From positions 12,564,097 to 12,628,096 of the forward strand of contig NC_053120.1 of assembly GCF_010015445.1 (NCBI RefSeq): a DNA stretch of 64,000 nucleotides. Direction: 5' to 3'. A program made the position numbers and the translations under genes. The stretch is from Perca fluviatilis (lineage: Eukaryota; Chordata; Actinopteri; Perciformes; Percidae). Below, one piece after another: positions 1 to 11,959 of this stretch (positions are counted from its first letter, which is position 1; each line of letters opens with the position of its first letter). The notes under the pieces are model-generated. The model was not told the DNA's origin, made no database searches, and saw only the letters and a list, made by a program, of their open reading frames with translations.

Positions 1-1442
1 ATAGGTGGTGGGTTTGATTTGCACTGGCGCTCTTGTCTCACGGCAAGATATATGTCAGGAGCAGCTTGGAGGAGGATGGAGGAGGGGAGCAGTGAGGGGA
101 GGATCCTGCTCAGGCTCTCCCAACGCCTCAGGCCTCTCCTGGGCTTGCTCAGGTGCACAGAGCCGTTCTCATTTCACTGCACAGTGGGACCTCCAGACAT
201 GGCACTGCTATGAGCCCCGGGGACACCCCCTACCTTGATGCTCTCCCTTCTTTCGTTCAATCCTTTCCTCTGTTTCTCTGTGTCTCTCAGTCTCCATCTC
301 ACCCTCTTTCTCTCCCACCCCTCTCTGCTTTTCACCCCCTCTCTTTCTAGGGCATCCCTTCCCAGCAGGGCGGGCCAGCAGACTAGGCACCGAGCACTTT
401 TGTGTCGCCACAGCCATTTGACTCAATGCGGGACAACATGGTTAATCACTAATCCAATTTTGGGGGCCCTGTGTGTCGGCAGGGTAGGCTCTGTGCTCCT
501 GTCACACTTCATTAGGGCCATTACAGGCCATTTTCTTTTTTGTCTCCGGGTTAATGTTCTCGGTGACACATTGAACACCTAGAGGGCAGGTAGGGGAGAC
601 AGTAGAGGGAGCTAGAGAGATGTAAGGGGCAGGGATTAAAACCCTGCATCTCCAAAAAAAAACATCAGTCAACCTATGAACCTATTTTTAGACAGTGTCT
701 GACTTGTGTTCACAGACGAATTTAGCCAGCTGGAGCTACAAAGGTTTGAGTGATACCAGCTTTAATATTAAAATATTGAAATTTAAAGTAGTATGTAGGT
801 AAGAATTCGGAGATCATACGTTATAACAAGTGAGTGTCTTAAAGTTATTTAAACTCTTGTTTAACAATTGTAAGCCTGTTAACAAGTGCTCACAACAAAA
901 CTATGTGTGTATTGTGCAAAGAATGCTTCCTTCTTTCTCCGTCTGTCTCCCCCCCCATGTGGTGCGACCAGGCCGATGATCAGATGGGTATCCTGGAGCT
1001 GGCGGTGCATCTGCTGTGACTATATCACAGAGCCTAATTGGCATGAAAAGAGCCACACAGAGCGCTAGCTTGCAAGCAGGCCGTCCTATTATCCCCACGG
1101 ACATCTCATTTAGGGGGACTCATGCAGGGAACCCGAGCTCCGACTTGCATGGTTTAGCATCTTTGACAGGAACATGTCCTCCTGAAAGCTGCTTTAGTGA
1201 CGCTTATTCAGAAAGCAGTGGGGCGTGTAGAGAGAGGAGGATATATATTTACAGGGACATACTCACAAAGGGCTTCATGTTTATGAGAATTGTATTCCTT
1301 AGTGGTTTGTGGGTTTTCTAAGTTGGCATTGAAATGTATTTAAAAGGATGTAAATTATTAAAATGGGCATATCATCATAAATAGGCACTTTTTACATCTG
1401 GGTGTTTATTTTTGTTCAGGTGTGACACCTTGTTTTTGCTCA

Positions 1443-1444
<2 letters not shown>
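1..1444. other. Single-copy flank, no gene seen
   Basis: I see no coding exon, RNA gene or transposon end here. A pyrimidine-rich run lies at about 240-350 (TCTC/CCCT mixtures) and a polypurine run at 578-625. The block at about 410-575 is free of simple repeats, contains ATTA/TAAT cores (GGTTAATCACTAATCCAA) and reads like a conserved non-coding element. That is an impression from composition only. Confidence 0.5.

Positions 1445-1485
<41 letters not shown>
1445..1485. repeat. (AT)n microsatellite
   Basis: An uninterrupted run of about 20 AT dinucleotides in otherwise ordinary AT-rich DNA. No transposon ends flank it. Confidence 0.97.
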
Positions 1486-1487
<2 letters not shown>

Positions 1488-2964
1488 AATCTAATAAATG
1501 AAACATATAACAAGTTGATTGATTAATGCATGATAGATAGTATTATCCATTTCGTTTTTGTATGCTATTTGACCATATTTACATCTAAATCATCCTTACT
1601 CATCAGATTAATGGAAATTGTGAGAGATGTATGTTTTTTTCTTCTTTTTTTTTTCTCCCAATAAGGCCAAGAATGACAAAAATGTTTTGAATATCTTTCA
1701 TGGGCATTGATAAAGGTCATGAAGGTTATAGTGAGTAAACAAATGACTGTGTAAACGTTTTTTTTTATTATGTTTCAAAAAATTGTAACATAATGGGGAG
1801 AAATACATGTAGCTTGAGAATAGAGTGCTCCGTGACTCCATGAGGGAGCAGGCTGGAGGTTTGGAGAACCCATTCATCTCCTGGGGTGGGATCAATAGGA
1901 GGCAGTGGGGCCACTGAACGATTTATCCATTTCAGACTATGCTATCAGCTCAATGTACTAATAAATAAACAATTCACTGGGTATTTACAATTTCACAGTA
2001 TTGGAAATTTTAAATTCAAGTTTCTGTATTTCTATTGTTTACATTACACTTATATCTGCCTCTATTCCTGCTTCCTTGCCTTCCTACATGCTATACATGC
2101 AGTACTTCACCTGTTTGTCGTAGTCCTTACCAGTTTATTTGTGTAATTTGTCTACCTCCATACATTTGCCATTGACCTGTCTAACTTTCCCCTCTATTTT
2201 CTGTCTGTCTGTCTGTCTGCATGCTTATTGTCCATCTGTCTGCCTTCCTATTCTGTCTCCTGTCTATATCTGCCTGCCTGAAGGTCCAGCCGAGCCTCCC
2301 TCCAGAATAGGCTCGCAGTTCTTTAACACACTACCTCATTACCACGTGTAAATAAAGACAAATGGCCGGCGATATTCCTACAAATTTGTTTCCAATTACA
2401 CTGGAGTCAGCGGTAATTGTGGCTGGCGCCCAACTCCCCTGAGTGTGCGTACAGTTACATTCATATTACAGTTAATAAACAGGGGGCTAACAAATTGTCC
2501 TGTAACACCCCCCACCTTCAACCCACGGTGAGGGTGAGCATTCGTTCTCGGCGGTGAGCTACTGTAGCAACAGCAAAAGGGAAAGTGAGGTAGAAAGAAA
2601 GAGAGACTATCTGGGTAATACCCCCTTCTTTTCTATCGCTCTATTACTCCTGAGAGGGCCACTGGGTCTACTTAGCCTATCCAGGCCTCAGGGGTTGGAC
2701 CTTTGTGTGTTGAATGCAACATGATAAATGTACATGATGAAGAACTTGCATGTGTGCAATATGCACTATGCATGCAGAATAATTCTGCATTTAATAGAGG
2801 CTTACAGTACTGTGATTATTTTGATGCATGTATTCTAGCGGTTGTGCATAGTGCATGTGTGTGTTGTTCTCACACTACTGAGTGTGTGAGACAAGGTACG
2901 GTTTGCTACCAAATGAGGTGAAGTGTAAATGTGACTGTGTGCTACTTGTTCTGTGCATTTTGTT
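1486..2964. other. Single-copy DNA with one enhancer-like block
   Basis: No gene seen. A short (CTGT)n run lies at 2201-2219. The block at about 2335-2500 stands out because it is repeat-free and holds several homeodomain-type cores (GCGGTAATTGTG, CCAATTACAC, AGTTAATAAAC) together with an E-box (CACGTG at about 2343). It is a candidate conserved non-coding element; only cross-species alignment can tell. Confidence 0.4.
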
Positions 2965-2974
2965 TTTTTTTCAG

Positions 2975-3112
2975 ACTGTACTGACAAGCAGCTGCTCTTA
3001 AGGACCTTTAAGTGCCTCCTTATTGCTGCCATTACATGAGTCCTCTAACCGGTGAAATATATCACACTGTTAAACATGGCAGCCTCCACTGTGGGATACA
3101 GTAGTCTGAAGG
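2975..3112 (+). other. Candidate unannotated 5' or cryptic exon
   Basis: A pyrimidine tract ending TTTTTTTTTCAG (to about 2974) looks like a splice acceptor. A donor-like CTGAAG|GTAAGG follows about 138 bases later. Near the 3' end an ATG at about 3076 in good initiation context (AACATGG) opens MAASTVGYSSLK, which reads without a stop to the donor and ends in phase 0. This is the arrangement of an exon carrying 5' UTR and a start codon. No downstream exon could be identified, and chance splice-like pairs are common in 64 kb. I do not recognise the peptide. Confidence 0.2.
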
Positions 3113-4915
3113 TAAGGCTTCAAAACGTTTTTCTGCAGCTGATAGCACATTGTGTTTAATCATTGAACAAACACATAATAGCCTAAAATCTTTTTACACA
3201 GCTCTCTGAATAGTAGAACTTTACCAAGAAGTTTTTTGTCACTTCAATTTCTTTTCCTGCTCAGTAACAAATCCTATCAAACAAGTCTATTCAGTTCTGC
3301 AGAGATATAAATAACTGATTTTATCCACAATATACTGTCGCTTCCATCTCTGTGCTAGATCCTCTGCCAGGGGCTTCCCGCAGTATTTTAGCCACAGCAT
3401 GCAACAAGAGATTTCACGAACCTGAAATAAACCTGTTACTCTTCCTAATTTAATTGTATCTACTGCATTGTGTCAACTCTTAACAGGGTGCATGAAGCAA
3501 ATCACTGGTAGAATTTGAAATTGGTTATAGCCAGGATATTAAAGAAATGACATCTGATGGCCAAGTGTTCTCCTTTCTCTCAAAAACAACTTTTTATTAA
3601 AATAGTTTTACTGGGATTTGCATATTCAATCAAAAACATTTTGAATTGTTTTTGTCTGTGTATATGTGTTGTTATGGAGAGCCTGTAAAAGGAGAAGTGG
3701 GGAGGGTAAAGAGAGCTCTGTCTGTTTTTGTATGCTCCTGCGAGCTTCCATGATCCATTAGAGAGGCGGAGGATGAATGAATGAGCGCTGTACCCAGAGA
3801 GAGTGCAGCAATAGTTTCTTCAGTTCCCACTTTATTGATTTCTGCAGGAAATATAGAACCCTGGGCGCAGTGGTAGAAGAGGGAGGACCACACTGATATT
3901 AAGTCGTTTTCCCATCTTTTTCAAAAATCTTTAATCAAAGTTTAAGTGAAATACTAACATACCACTTGACGTGACCTTTTAGCACTGTTATGAATCACCT
4001 GTTTTTGAGCCGAGCGGAGTGGCCGAAAGCAGTTGGAGACATTTCCTAATTACAAATCGCTGCTAGAAAAAAAAAAAAAAGAGTTCAGTGGCAGAGTTAA
4101 ATGGCCATTGAAGGGCTTGTTTTCTGTTGACCTTTGACAAATGCTAGACAACAAAGCTATGTTTAAAGCACTCGCCCAACTGGATTCCTTTATAGCACTA
4201 AGTGACTCCTGGGATGGATGACGCCTTGAAAAGTGACTCCTGCCCAAGCCAAAAAAGCTCTGCTACACCAAAAAGAAAGGAAGATACAATGCACTTCCTG
4301 CACCAACATGGCTCTATGAAGGATGATATACTACAGGATGGGGGATACACGTCTACAGGGACGATGCAAAAAGGACGATTTGTGAGCATACGAGTGCCTG
4401 GCGTATAATGACAAATATGAAATCAATATAGTGACCTTAATTTGCCCAAAGCATAACTGTGATGTAGTACACAGTGTTTCGATTAAAGGAGGTATAAAAA
4501 AGATGCTGTCTGTGTGTTGCGAGGGCAGGGAGGCCATGCCCTTTTGAACCCTGGCGCTCACCGAGAGCGTGGCAGCCATAAAAGGAACAACAAGCCCTGT
4601 TTGGTCATTGAATAGGCTCCTTATTGCTCATGGGTAATAATGTCACGCCTCAAGACATTTTTTAAAAAGAGCCGGCAAATGATAGCTACCAATGTGTTCC
4701 GCAACACTGGCAACATTATGGCAGCAGAGGAGAAAATATAATAGCTTGAATATGCTATGAATAACAAAACCTGTCAATACTCACCTCTAGAAGAATTGCT
4801 GATCAGACACAGTTCATGTAAAGTGTACGTGTGTGTGAGGGAGAATTTATGATATGTGTCCCTATATATGAGACTGTGTGCATTTTTGTGTGTGTGTGAA
4901 AAAAGTGACGAGTTC

Positions 4916-4916
<1 letters not shown>
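3113..4916. other. Single-copy DNA, no gene seen
   Basis: No transposon ends, RNA gene or convincing exon seen. A poly-A run of 15 lies at 4067-4081. The stretch 3980-4060 and the stretch 4390-4480 are repeat-free with TAAT cores and could be regulatory. Confidence 0.4.

Positions 4917-4950
<34 letters not shown>
4917..4950. repeat. (TG)n microsatellite
   Basis: About 16 TG units followed by imperfect TTTGCGTGTGTG. A shorter, older TG-rich patch lies just upstream at about 4830-4900. Confidence 0.95.
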
Positions 4951-4953
<3 letters not shown>

Positions 4954-7900
4954 GTGTGTGTATTACAGGGCTTCTGTGCTTATGTTGAATTTGTACCATG
5001 TACTGGATGGAGTAAAGTGTCTATTTTAATTTCAATTTGCTGGAATTCACACTTTTGTGACATTACCCATTTGAAAATGTTTTATAAGTTTATAAGTGCT
5101 GACTTTCAGCTTTAAATGTGTTTGAGGGTGTTCATATTGAGTGAACAGTCTGGCCCCTTTTATAAATAGTACTCCAATTTTAGGACAGTGCAGGAAGGCA
5201 GAAAAAGACAATAGGTGAAGATGGGTGCAGTACGAGAAGATTGCTGATGCCTCAAGGATGTAGACTTCAGAAAAGCATTGCATGCAAAGGACTTCCAGCT
5301 AAATATTAAATATGATGACCTAATTCAAGTTGATTTACATTTCTAAAATACATTTTGATCACCTAAGGCATATGTATAATAAAATTGCAACTTCTACACT
5401 GATCACCTAATGTGGATGTCAACTTTCTCAAATTAAAGCTGAGTCAGCACTTTAACCACATAGTCATTGTTTAATTTTGAGTCAGACAATATGTAGTTCT
5501 ATTAAGACAAAAACCAATAAGAGAGCAGCCTACAACTATATTATTATATGTTGTACTTTATGTTTTTAAGTGCAGAACCTCAATTGAGTTGTAAGTGTTC
5601 AGATCTACTGTAGTATTACATTGCTTGGGCTCTGTAAACATGGTCAGTATTTTACGCACTGGGTTAAATTATTGTACATTACTTGAGTAGAACATGTTTG
5701 CTTGTTTGTTTGGGGTGTGTCAGGTCAAGAATCTCAAAATTACAGGCAACACTGTTGTACCATGATTTGTGGAAAGTAAATTAACACCAGCTTTCACTAA
5801 AATAAACAAACAATAAATTCATTTTAGGAATATTATCACTTGAATGGAGGAAAAAGCCATCACTTTGAAAATGGGCCTTGGGCTCCAACATGAGACTTAA
5901 GAGGGGGATTTTAATCTGAAGAAGTTCTGTAATTGAGTAACAAACCATTCAAAGACTTGTTTTAGCCCAACACCACTGAGCTCGTCACAGAGCCTGTAAA
6001 TGAGTCCATCTTGTTTAGCACTGCCCCTGGGCTGTTAGCAGCCGAGGGCAGAATGGCTTACACAATGGAGCCATTCGGTTAGGGCTTAGTCCTTAAAAAA
6101 ACACGCCACTCAATGATCCCAATGATCTTCCTGGAAAACAATGCCGGGACACATCAGTCAGGCCTGTGTGGAAGGGAGGGTGGCAGGGGGACACTGATGC
6201 CTCCATGGTGCTGTCCCATTGGGAAGACGTTCCCAACAGGATGGCTCTTTTCACAGCCTGACCTGGAAGAGAACAGCATGGTGAGGTTCGCGGGGGGTAA
6301 AACTGAGGGGGGTGGACTGCAAAATTATCCGTCTCAATAACTTCTTTAATCCTGCATTGGGTGCCACAATCTTCTAGTTTTGAAACAAATGAATATGTGA
6401 GACAGTAAGAGATTGTTTTACTTGTTACAGAATAAGATAAAAAATATTGGGAAACTTGATTGATTTGATTTTGAGATTTGCATTGGAAGCAAATTCTCAT
6501 TTTTTTCTATGACAAACAACTCAGCAAGATCGCCATGCAGCACAGCTCCATCTCCGCCTTCTCCAAAACACGTCTGAGCTACTAAATTTGAAAATATCCC
6601 CAAGATTACCCCAAAGACCTTGCGTAGTAAATGCAATTGTTATGAAGCTTTATTACCATTACTTGGTAGCTTTTATTTGGTAATGCTGAAACAAGAGAAG
6701 AAAATATGAGTACAGAAGAATATTTGTATGATTTATGGAGCTGATATTTTGAAGTTGACGTTTAAAGCGTGCGGTGTATTGGTTACCAGTTGAATAAACC
6801 ATTTGTATTTACTGTTTTAAAAAGGATAAAAAAGGGGTTAGCTCGAGAGATTGAAAAAGATGCAAAGGAAGAAAGTAATGTTTTGGGGTTGGTTAAAATT
6901 GAGGCGGATAGGGATAAAGCACTGGCCCCTGGGTCATAAATACCATAAGGCCTCCAGCATATTACCCAGTGCCAGGCCAATCTCTGTTCATTACCGCTCC
7001 ACGCTACTCAGCACTTCATTTAAAACTCACATTCCTCTAATTAACACACACTGCTGGGTACAGATGAGCCAGTACAGAGCCTTGTCTGTCTGTCCTTTGC
7101 TTTTACTACTCACTCAATTATGTGTCTCTGTCATCACATTTCTTTTGCTCTTCATTCTTTTCTTCTCACTTGTCATTTAATTTCCTCCTTCATGGCAATT
7201 TCCTTCTTAACGGGCTTCTTGAAATAAAAGAAACTGCGTTCCTAACAATATCAACTAAACATCCTTCCATGTTTTCTTCCATGTAGATTCAATAAACACA
7301 ATTAGACTACAGACCCACTTTTTTGCTCTTGTGATAGTGATCAAAGAGTAGTAGGAAACATGGCTGCATCAGGATCTGAAGAAACAGTTTGTCCAACAAA
7401 TTGTATGTGGTGAATGCTTATTCATTTATTATATTAACCAATTACACTGCAGCAGAATTAGCTCCATTAGAGTACAAAAGGCGAGTATTTAAAGAAAGAC
7501 ATGCACATCGATTTTTCTGCTGCACTTACACCTTTACATGAGCTTACATCAACAGACTCTGGGTGTTTTTCATGTTAAATGATCCCCGTGAAATGATACG
7601 CAGTGATCTACGTGATAGATACACAAGCCAGAAATTAAATTTGGATTGTTTTTATAATGTCCTCTGTATTCGTAAGACAGGAAGACGCAGGCCATTCATC
7701 TGAGCTCATACTGGTTTCACAATACATCGCCTGCTGTTATTAAAGGAGTCTTCTGTGCAGCTTAAAGTAAATGATTCTGCTTCTATCACAGGCGCTTATG
7801 TGGATCTGATGATGCGTCTACTGATAGGTTTGTAATGGACTTTTCCTGTTCATTAACTGAGTTATAGCACCAGGATTTTATGCTTTGCGGTTCTAAATTG

Positions 7901-10479
7901 AATAATGCATCTCCACTGTTTAAAGTAATATTAATATTTTCAAAATCAATGTTAGTAAAATTTTATGTACACAGTTGTATTTGTTGATGGCCGGCCGCTG
8001 CAAATAAAGAGAAGATTTATGAAGGCGAGGCTCTCCTCTCTCTGTACTATTATCACAAGAGAAACGCAGACCATAAAAAACTTTAATTAAAATTTTAATT
8101 AACACAGGTAATCAATAGGGTGTAACATAACATCTCACATATTCTCAGTGGCATGGAGGTAAATGTAATCAAACAAATACAGAGGGACCAAATATGATGA
8201 TTTTATAGGCTAATAAGCTCAAGGTAAGTGTGGCAGGACGAGTGGGAATGTCACAGTGTTTCTTTTTTTCCCCTGTGGTGTTTGGTAATGTGCTGAAGCC
8301 TTCAATGCATCTGTTTGTTCTTCTCTATCTAGACTTTATACTACTTGGAGTTTCCACTGGAATCTATACCATCATTTTAAACGTTTCCTATTAGATCATG
8401 TCAATCAGATTTTATTTTTAATCAGAACCTGGATGTTTTTGATTTGGTTTTGAATACATGATTATTAGGGTTGCATTTTGCTATGCAGATTGCTGTGAAG
8501 AATAAATCGTGCGTTAAAGCCAGACACTGTCAGTTCTGCATAATCCCGTTTACATTATAATCCTCAAGAATTGTGGATGTTTCTCTTTAATTCATCCTTC
8601 TTTCTTGTGCCATGATCAAAACCAACCAAATTATAACCAAAGAAAAGTATATTGTTGATCAAAGCCACAGATCTATCGTTATTCCAACTAAAAACATAAC
8701 GCATTAGGTGCTATTTTTGCCAGACATGTTGAAGAAGAACAGACGCATACCACTGTTACATACCACTGCTGCGGTCTGTGAACCCTGGGTTTCTGATTGA
8801 CCAGTGCAAACTGGTGGGACAGGCAGTCCTGACGGAGCAGTGATGTAGGGGCTACACATGACTATAGCTGTTCTTCTACAGTCAGATGGCTGTTAGGCTT
8901 CATAAACCTACTACCAGCTGAGGATGGCCGATGATGGTGGGAATCACACATTCAAATTTTACTTTTAATGTTTATCTAAATGTCTCTACTGGTTAAATAA
9001 CGTATATTCACAAAACATAACATACATAAAGCGCTTTAAATTAATTTAGGTCTGCATGTATGTGCAAAGTCACAAAATAGCAGAAATGGTCATGCATTGA
9101 TTTTTATGAGGTCTGAGCATGGCCAATGGATGGAGGGCTGCATTCCCTGCATCTCCTCCTCCCACTTTGGTGCACAGTGAGTCAAAAATACAAACAAGGC
9201 TCAGGCAGGGTTTAAAACATCACCACACCTCAGGAAAATGTCAATCCACCAGTGCAAAACATTGCCGAACAGAATGTCGTGAAAAATACAAATTTGGCAA
9301 AGTAAAATCATCTATGGCAAAAAGAAAAATACCCGACCAGCAGACAACAAAATTGATCATGAAATGAAAATTAAACCACCCCTATCAGTTTTTATGGAGC
9401 TGAACTATTTTAGGGTGCATTTAATATAATAATATCAGATGATGTTTTCATTGACATTTGTAATACTTAAGAATATCACATAAAAAAATACTTTATGGCA
9501 GTCAGAGAGAAGAACATTAATATCGGTAAAGCAGATGAACTCTGGGCTACATGCTCTGTTAGGGGTTGAATGGAGCTGGACTTAAGCATGATTGTTGAGG
9601 AACGAAGGACAAAGCAAGTGAAAGAACAAAAACAGAGTGAAGGAGAGAGGGAGAAGGAGAGTATAGGGTAATAGTCCCTGAAGATTGTGTGCCACTCTCA
9701 TCCCTCCTCTCTACCACTTGTCTCTCTTTCTTCTACTTTTGCCGAGGTAATCTCCCCCATAGCCAAACAATAAATACACTGGATTGGCCACAAAATGGGA
9801 ATTGCATATAAGGCAATAAACCAAATTTCAATCCCGCTCCATGGGCCTTTTTACATTGCTATGGAGGAAAGGTACACTTGTCAATCCTGAGATTATCAAA
9901 ATAGTGAGTGACAGGGGCTCAGCCGGAAGGTGATTTACTCTAAGTTCATGAAGGCAGTTTTAGTCAAGTAAAGTACATTTTACCTTACTTACTTTCTATT
10001 AAATCTGCGATTACCCAATTATCTTAATGGCTGATTGTATATTTATACAGGCTATTGACTAGCAGATGAGAGTTGGAGTTTTTTTTTTTACCTTTACTTA
10101 GTATAGCTCTAAATATTTACACGTTCTAAAAAGGTACAAATCTCTAAATGCATGTTAATATTTTTTAAGCTCCACATTAATCAAATTAAATGAAAATATC
10201 AAAAACATATGGTGTGTAAAAGGTTTAGTCAACTAAATGACCTCAGTTAAAAATCGAATAATTGGCTAAATCACAATGTAAACAGAGGCAATGCCCATAA
10301 TAATACACAATTCTCTGTAAGAGCAGAAACATACATTTAGAAATGTTGCTCTCTGTGAGGACAAAATAACGTGATTTCCATGTGGAAATTCCAGTTTTGC
10401 TCTCACCCCTCCTCAACAGGGTATATACAGATATCCTGGAAATAAATTCAATACATTTTAATACCATTTTTAATACCTT
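4951..10479. other. Long single-copy stretch, possible regulatory blocks
   Basis: More than 5 kb with no gene and no transposon that I can recognise. Blocks that look like conserved non-coding DNA by composition lie at about 5940-6090, 6905-7060, 7480-7560 and 9740-9940. The last contains TTGCATATAAGGCAATAAA and several ATTTCAAT/ATTGC cores. A perfect 20-bp AT-only palindrome sits at 8083-8102 (TTAATTAAAA and its complement). Every short open frame here ends quickly and none has recognisable domains. Confidence 0.4.
9740..9940. promoter_or_regulatory. Candidate conserved non-coding element
   Basis: About 200 bp of balanced-composition, repeat-free sequence with an octamer-like TTGCATATAA, AACAATAAATAC (SOX/FOX-like) and GATTATCAAAAT. 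It lies in a gene-poor region, where distal enhancers of developmental genes often sit. The call rests on appearance alone, with no alignment. Confidence 0.3.
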
Positions 10480-11024
10480 CTCAATATTTTTTTAAATCCA
10501 CACGCCATTGAGTTGCAGGTTTATACGTATATTACATTTATACCGTAGTCGATGCTGTAGCCGTAACGTTGGTTTGGACGGTGGCACTGGTTAGCGGAGG
10601 TGTAGGCCTAACGGTAGCAGCAGCACAGAAACTGGAGATTGATAAGGGCCGTTTTACAGTTGACGCAGCTGAACTGGCGCGCGCCAATGTGACGTCAAAA
10701 TGAAATAGCTCTCGCTGTCACCATTTTGAGTGCGCGAGCAGAGGGCACCACTTTTTCAGTGGCGCACGACAAAGTGGAAACAGGAAGCATGGATGAGTTC
10801 GCGGACAACTGGATGCCAGGACTCTCAGATTGACTGCAAGTCTCTCTTGTCAACTTACTGGGTTAAGATTGGTTCTTTTATGGTGAATGAAAGGCTTGAT
10901 CCGACAAAGTAGGTCATCAAATCAAATCGAAGCATTGACGGCAATGCTGCTGCCAGTTCTGCCATTGTTTACCTTTTTCTTCTTCTTCTAGTCGGTAGCC
11001 TTTGCTCATTAGCGCCACCTCTGT

Positions 11025-11276
11025 TCAAGAGAAGACTGCAACTAGTGTCGCGACCACCACACTTGAGTATAAATAGTTCTGCTCTCCGCGTATTCCCGAT
11101 TTATGGCTGGTATATTGCATAAGCGACCGAAGAGCGTTAACCCCCATCCAAGTTATGCCGATGTTTTTTTTACAAACTGAACCGTAAGTCTGCCGGTCTT
11201 TCCCCTGTACAGGCCTGAGCCAGTCTTTAAATGCCGGGTCCTCTAGCCACTCATTGGAAAGTTTGCATTTGCCCAT
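11025..11276 (-). pseudogene. hAT transposase N-terminus, BED-like finger relic
   Basis: The antisense frame opens MGKCKLSNEWLEDPAFKDWL and continues RPVQGKDRQ, then VCKKNIGITWMGVNALRSLM and a SHKSG tail. This matches my memory of the opening of a fish hAT-transposon family: a short basic start, then a Cys-x2-Cys ... His-x5-His BED-type finger that binds the transposon ends. In this copy the first Cys of the CxxC pair reads Gly (YGSVCKK) and the first His of the pair reads Leu (RSLMQYTSH), so zinc binding should be lost. The frame ends after 83 residues and no RNase H-like catalytic domain follows. It is a dead fragment. Confidence 0.65.
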
Positions 11277-11447
11277 GTTTGTCTAGGTCAGAGCTGTTAA
11301 GGAGCTTGACGTCCAGCAGCCACTAGTCATCCAGTTCAGCGCGCAAAATGTTTCATCCACAAAAGTTCAATCAACTAGCTCCGCTACCTTTTTCGCTGCT
11401 CTGCCTGGTTGTAGCGCTATCCTATTCAGTCCCTCCAGAAAAACGCC

Positions 11448-11465
11448 ATTATGCGATCGCATAAT
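11448..11465. repeat. Perfect 18-bp palindrome
   Basis: ATTATGCGATCGCATAAT reads identically on both strands. It sits at the start of the GCATAATT-rich section of the hAT-related relic. The motif recurs in weaker form (CCGCATAATCAAGC) at the other end near 11882, as subterminal transposase-binding sites often do. Confidence 0.8.
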
Positions 11466-11767
11466 TCAATGCCTAATCAGCCAAAGTCCGCATATTTATG
11501 CGGGGGCCGCATTTTTTCAAATATGCCATACTTTCGCTGCATAGCTTGCATGATTTAATAATCCCCGCATCTTCGTTGCAAAAAAGTCACATATATCTTA
11601 GCAGAAAGTTGAAAAATTTTGCGTTTACTTCACACAAGAGCAGCCATTTTCCCCTGTTGCCATGGGAACGTTATGAAGTAATGTAATTACGCGATGTGAA
11701 CATCATCGAAAAGCAGAGTGTTGGGGGGAATCACTTTTTTCTCTTTTTCATCAAACCGCAGTTATTG

Positions 11768-11821
11768 CAAGTTCCCGCAATTTTTGCAAGTTCCCGCAAT
11801 TGTTGCAAGTTCCCCTAATTT
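11768..11821. repeat. Three 19-bp tandem units
   Basis: The unit GCAAGTTCCCGCAATTTTT occurs three times in a row with a few changes (…CAATTGTT, …CTAATTT). It lies inside the hAT-related relic and may be a subterminal protein-binding array. Confidence 0.8.
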
Positions 11822-11959
11822 CATCGCATAAAATTGCATAAATATCCCGCATATTCCATCGCATTTTTTAAGAAAACGTGCCGCATAATCAAGCATTTTT
11901 ACTAATTTGATTTACTACCTTTTAATACTTTTTAAAACACCCTGCTCAAGGAGGTCAGA

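Larger units (their letters stand above)
10480..11950. mobile_element. hAT-related transposon relic (composite)
   Basis: A GC-richer island in AT-rich surroundings with several marks of a decayed DNA transposon. It contains an antisense BED-type finger fragment (11025-11276), a perfect 12-bp palindrome TGGCGCGCGCCA at 10675-10686, and a perfect 18-bp palindrome centred on GCGATCGC at 11448-11465. The section from about 11432 repeats GCATATTTATGCGGG-like motifs and includes three 19-bp tandem units at 11768-11821. The left edge (TTTAATACCATTTTTAATACC) and right edge (CTACCTTTTAATACTTTTT) are related in style but do not form a clean inverted repeat, so the boundaries are uncertain. It may be two elements, one inserted in the other. 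Confidence 0.55.

Noticed and set aside
11761..11825. CRISPR-like array
   Set aside because: Three contiguous 19-bp units have no unique spacers, and the genome is eukaryotic.
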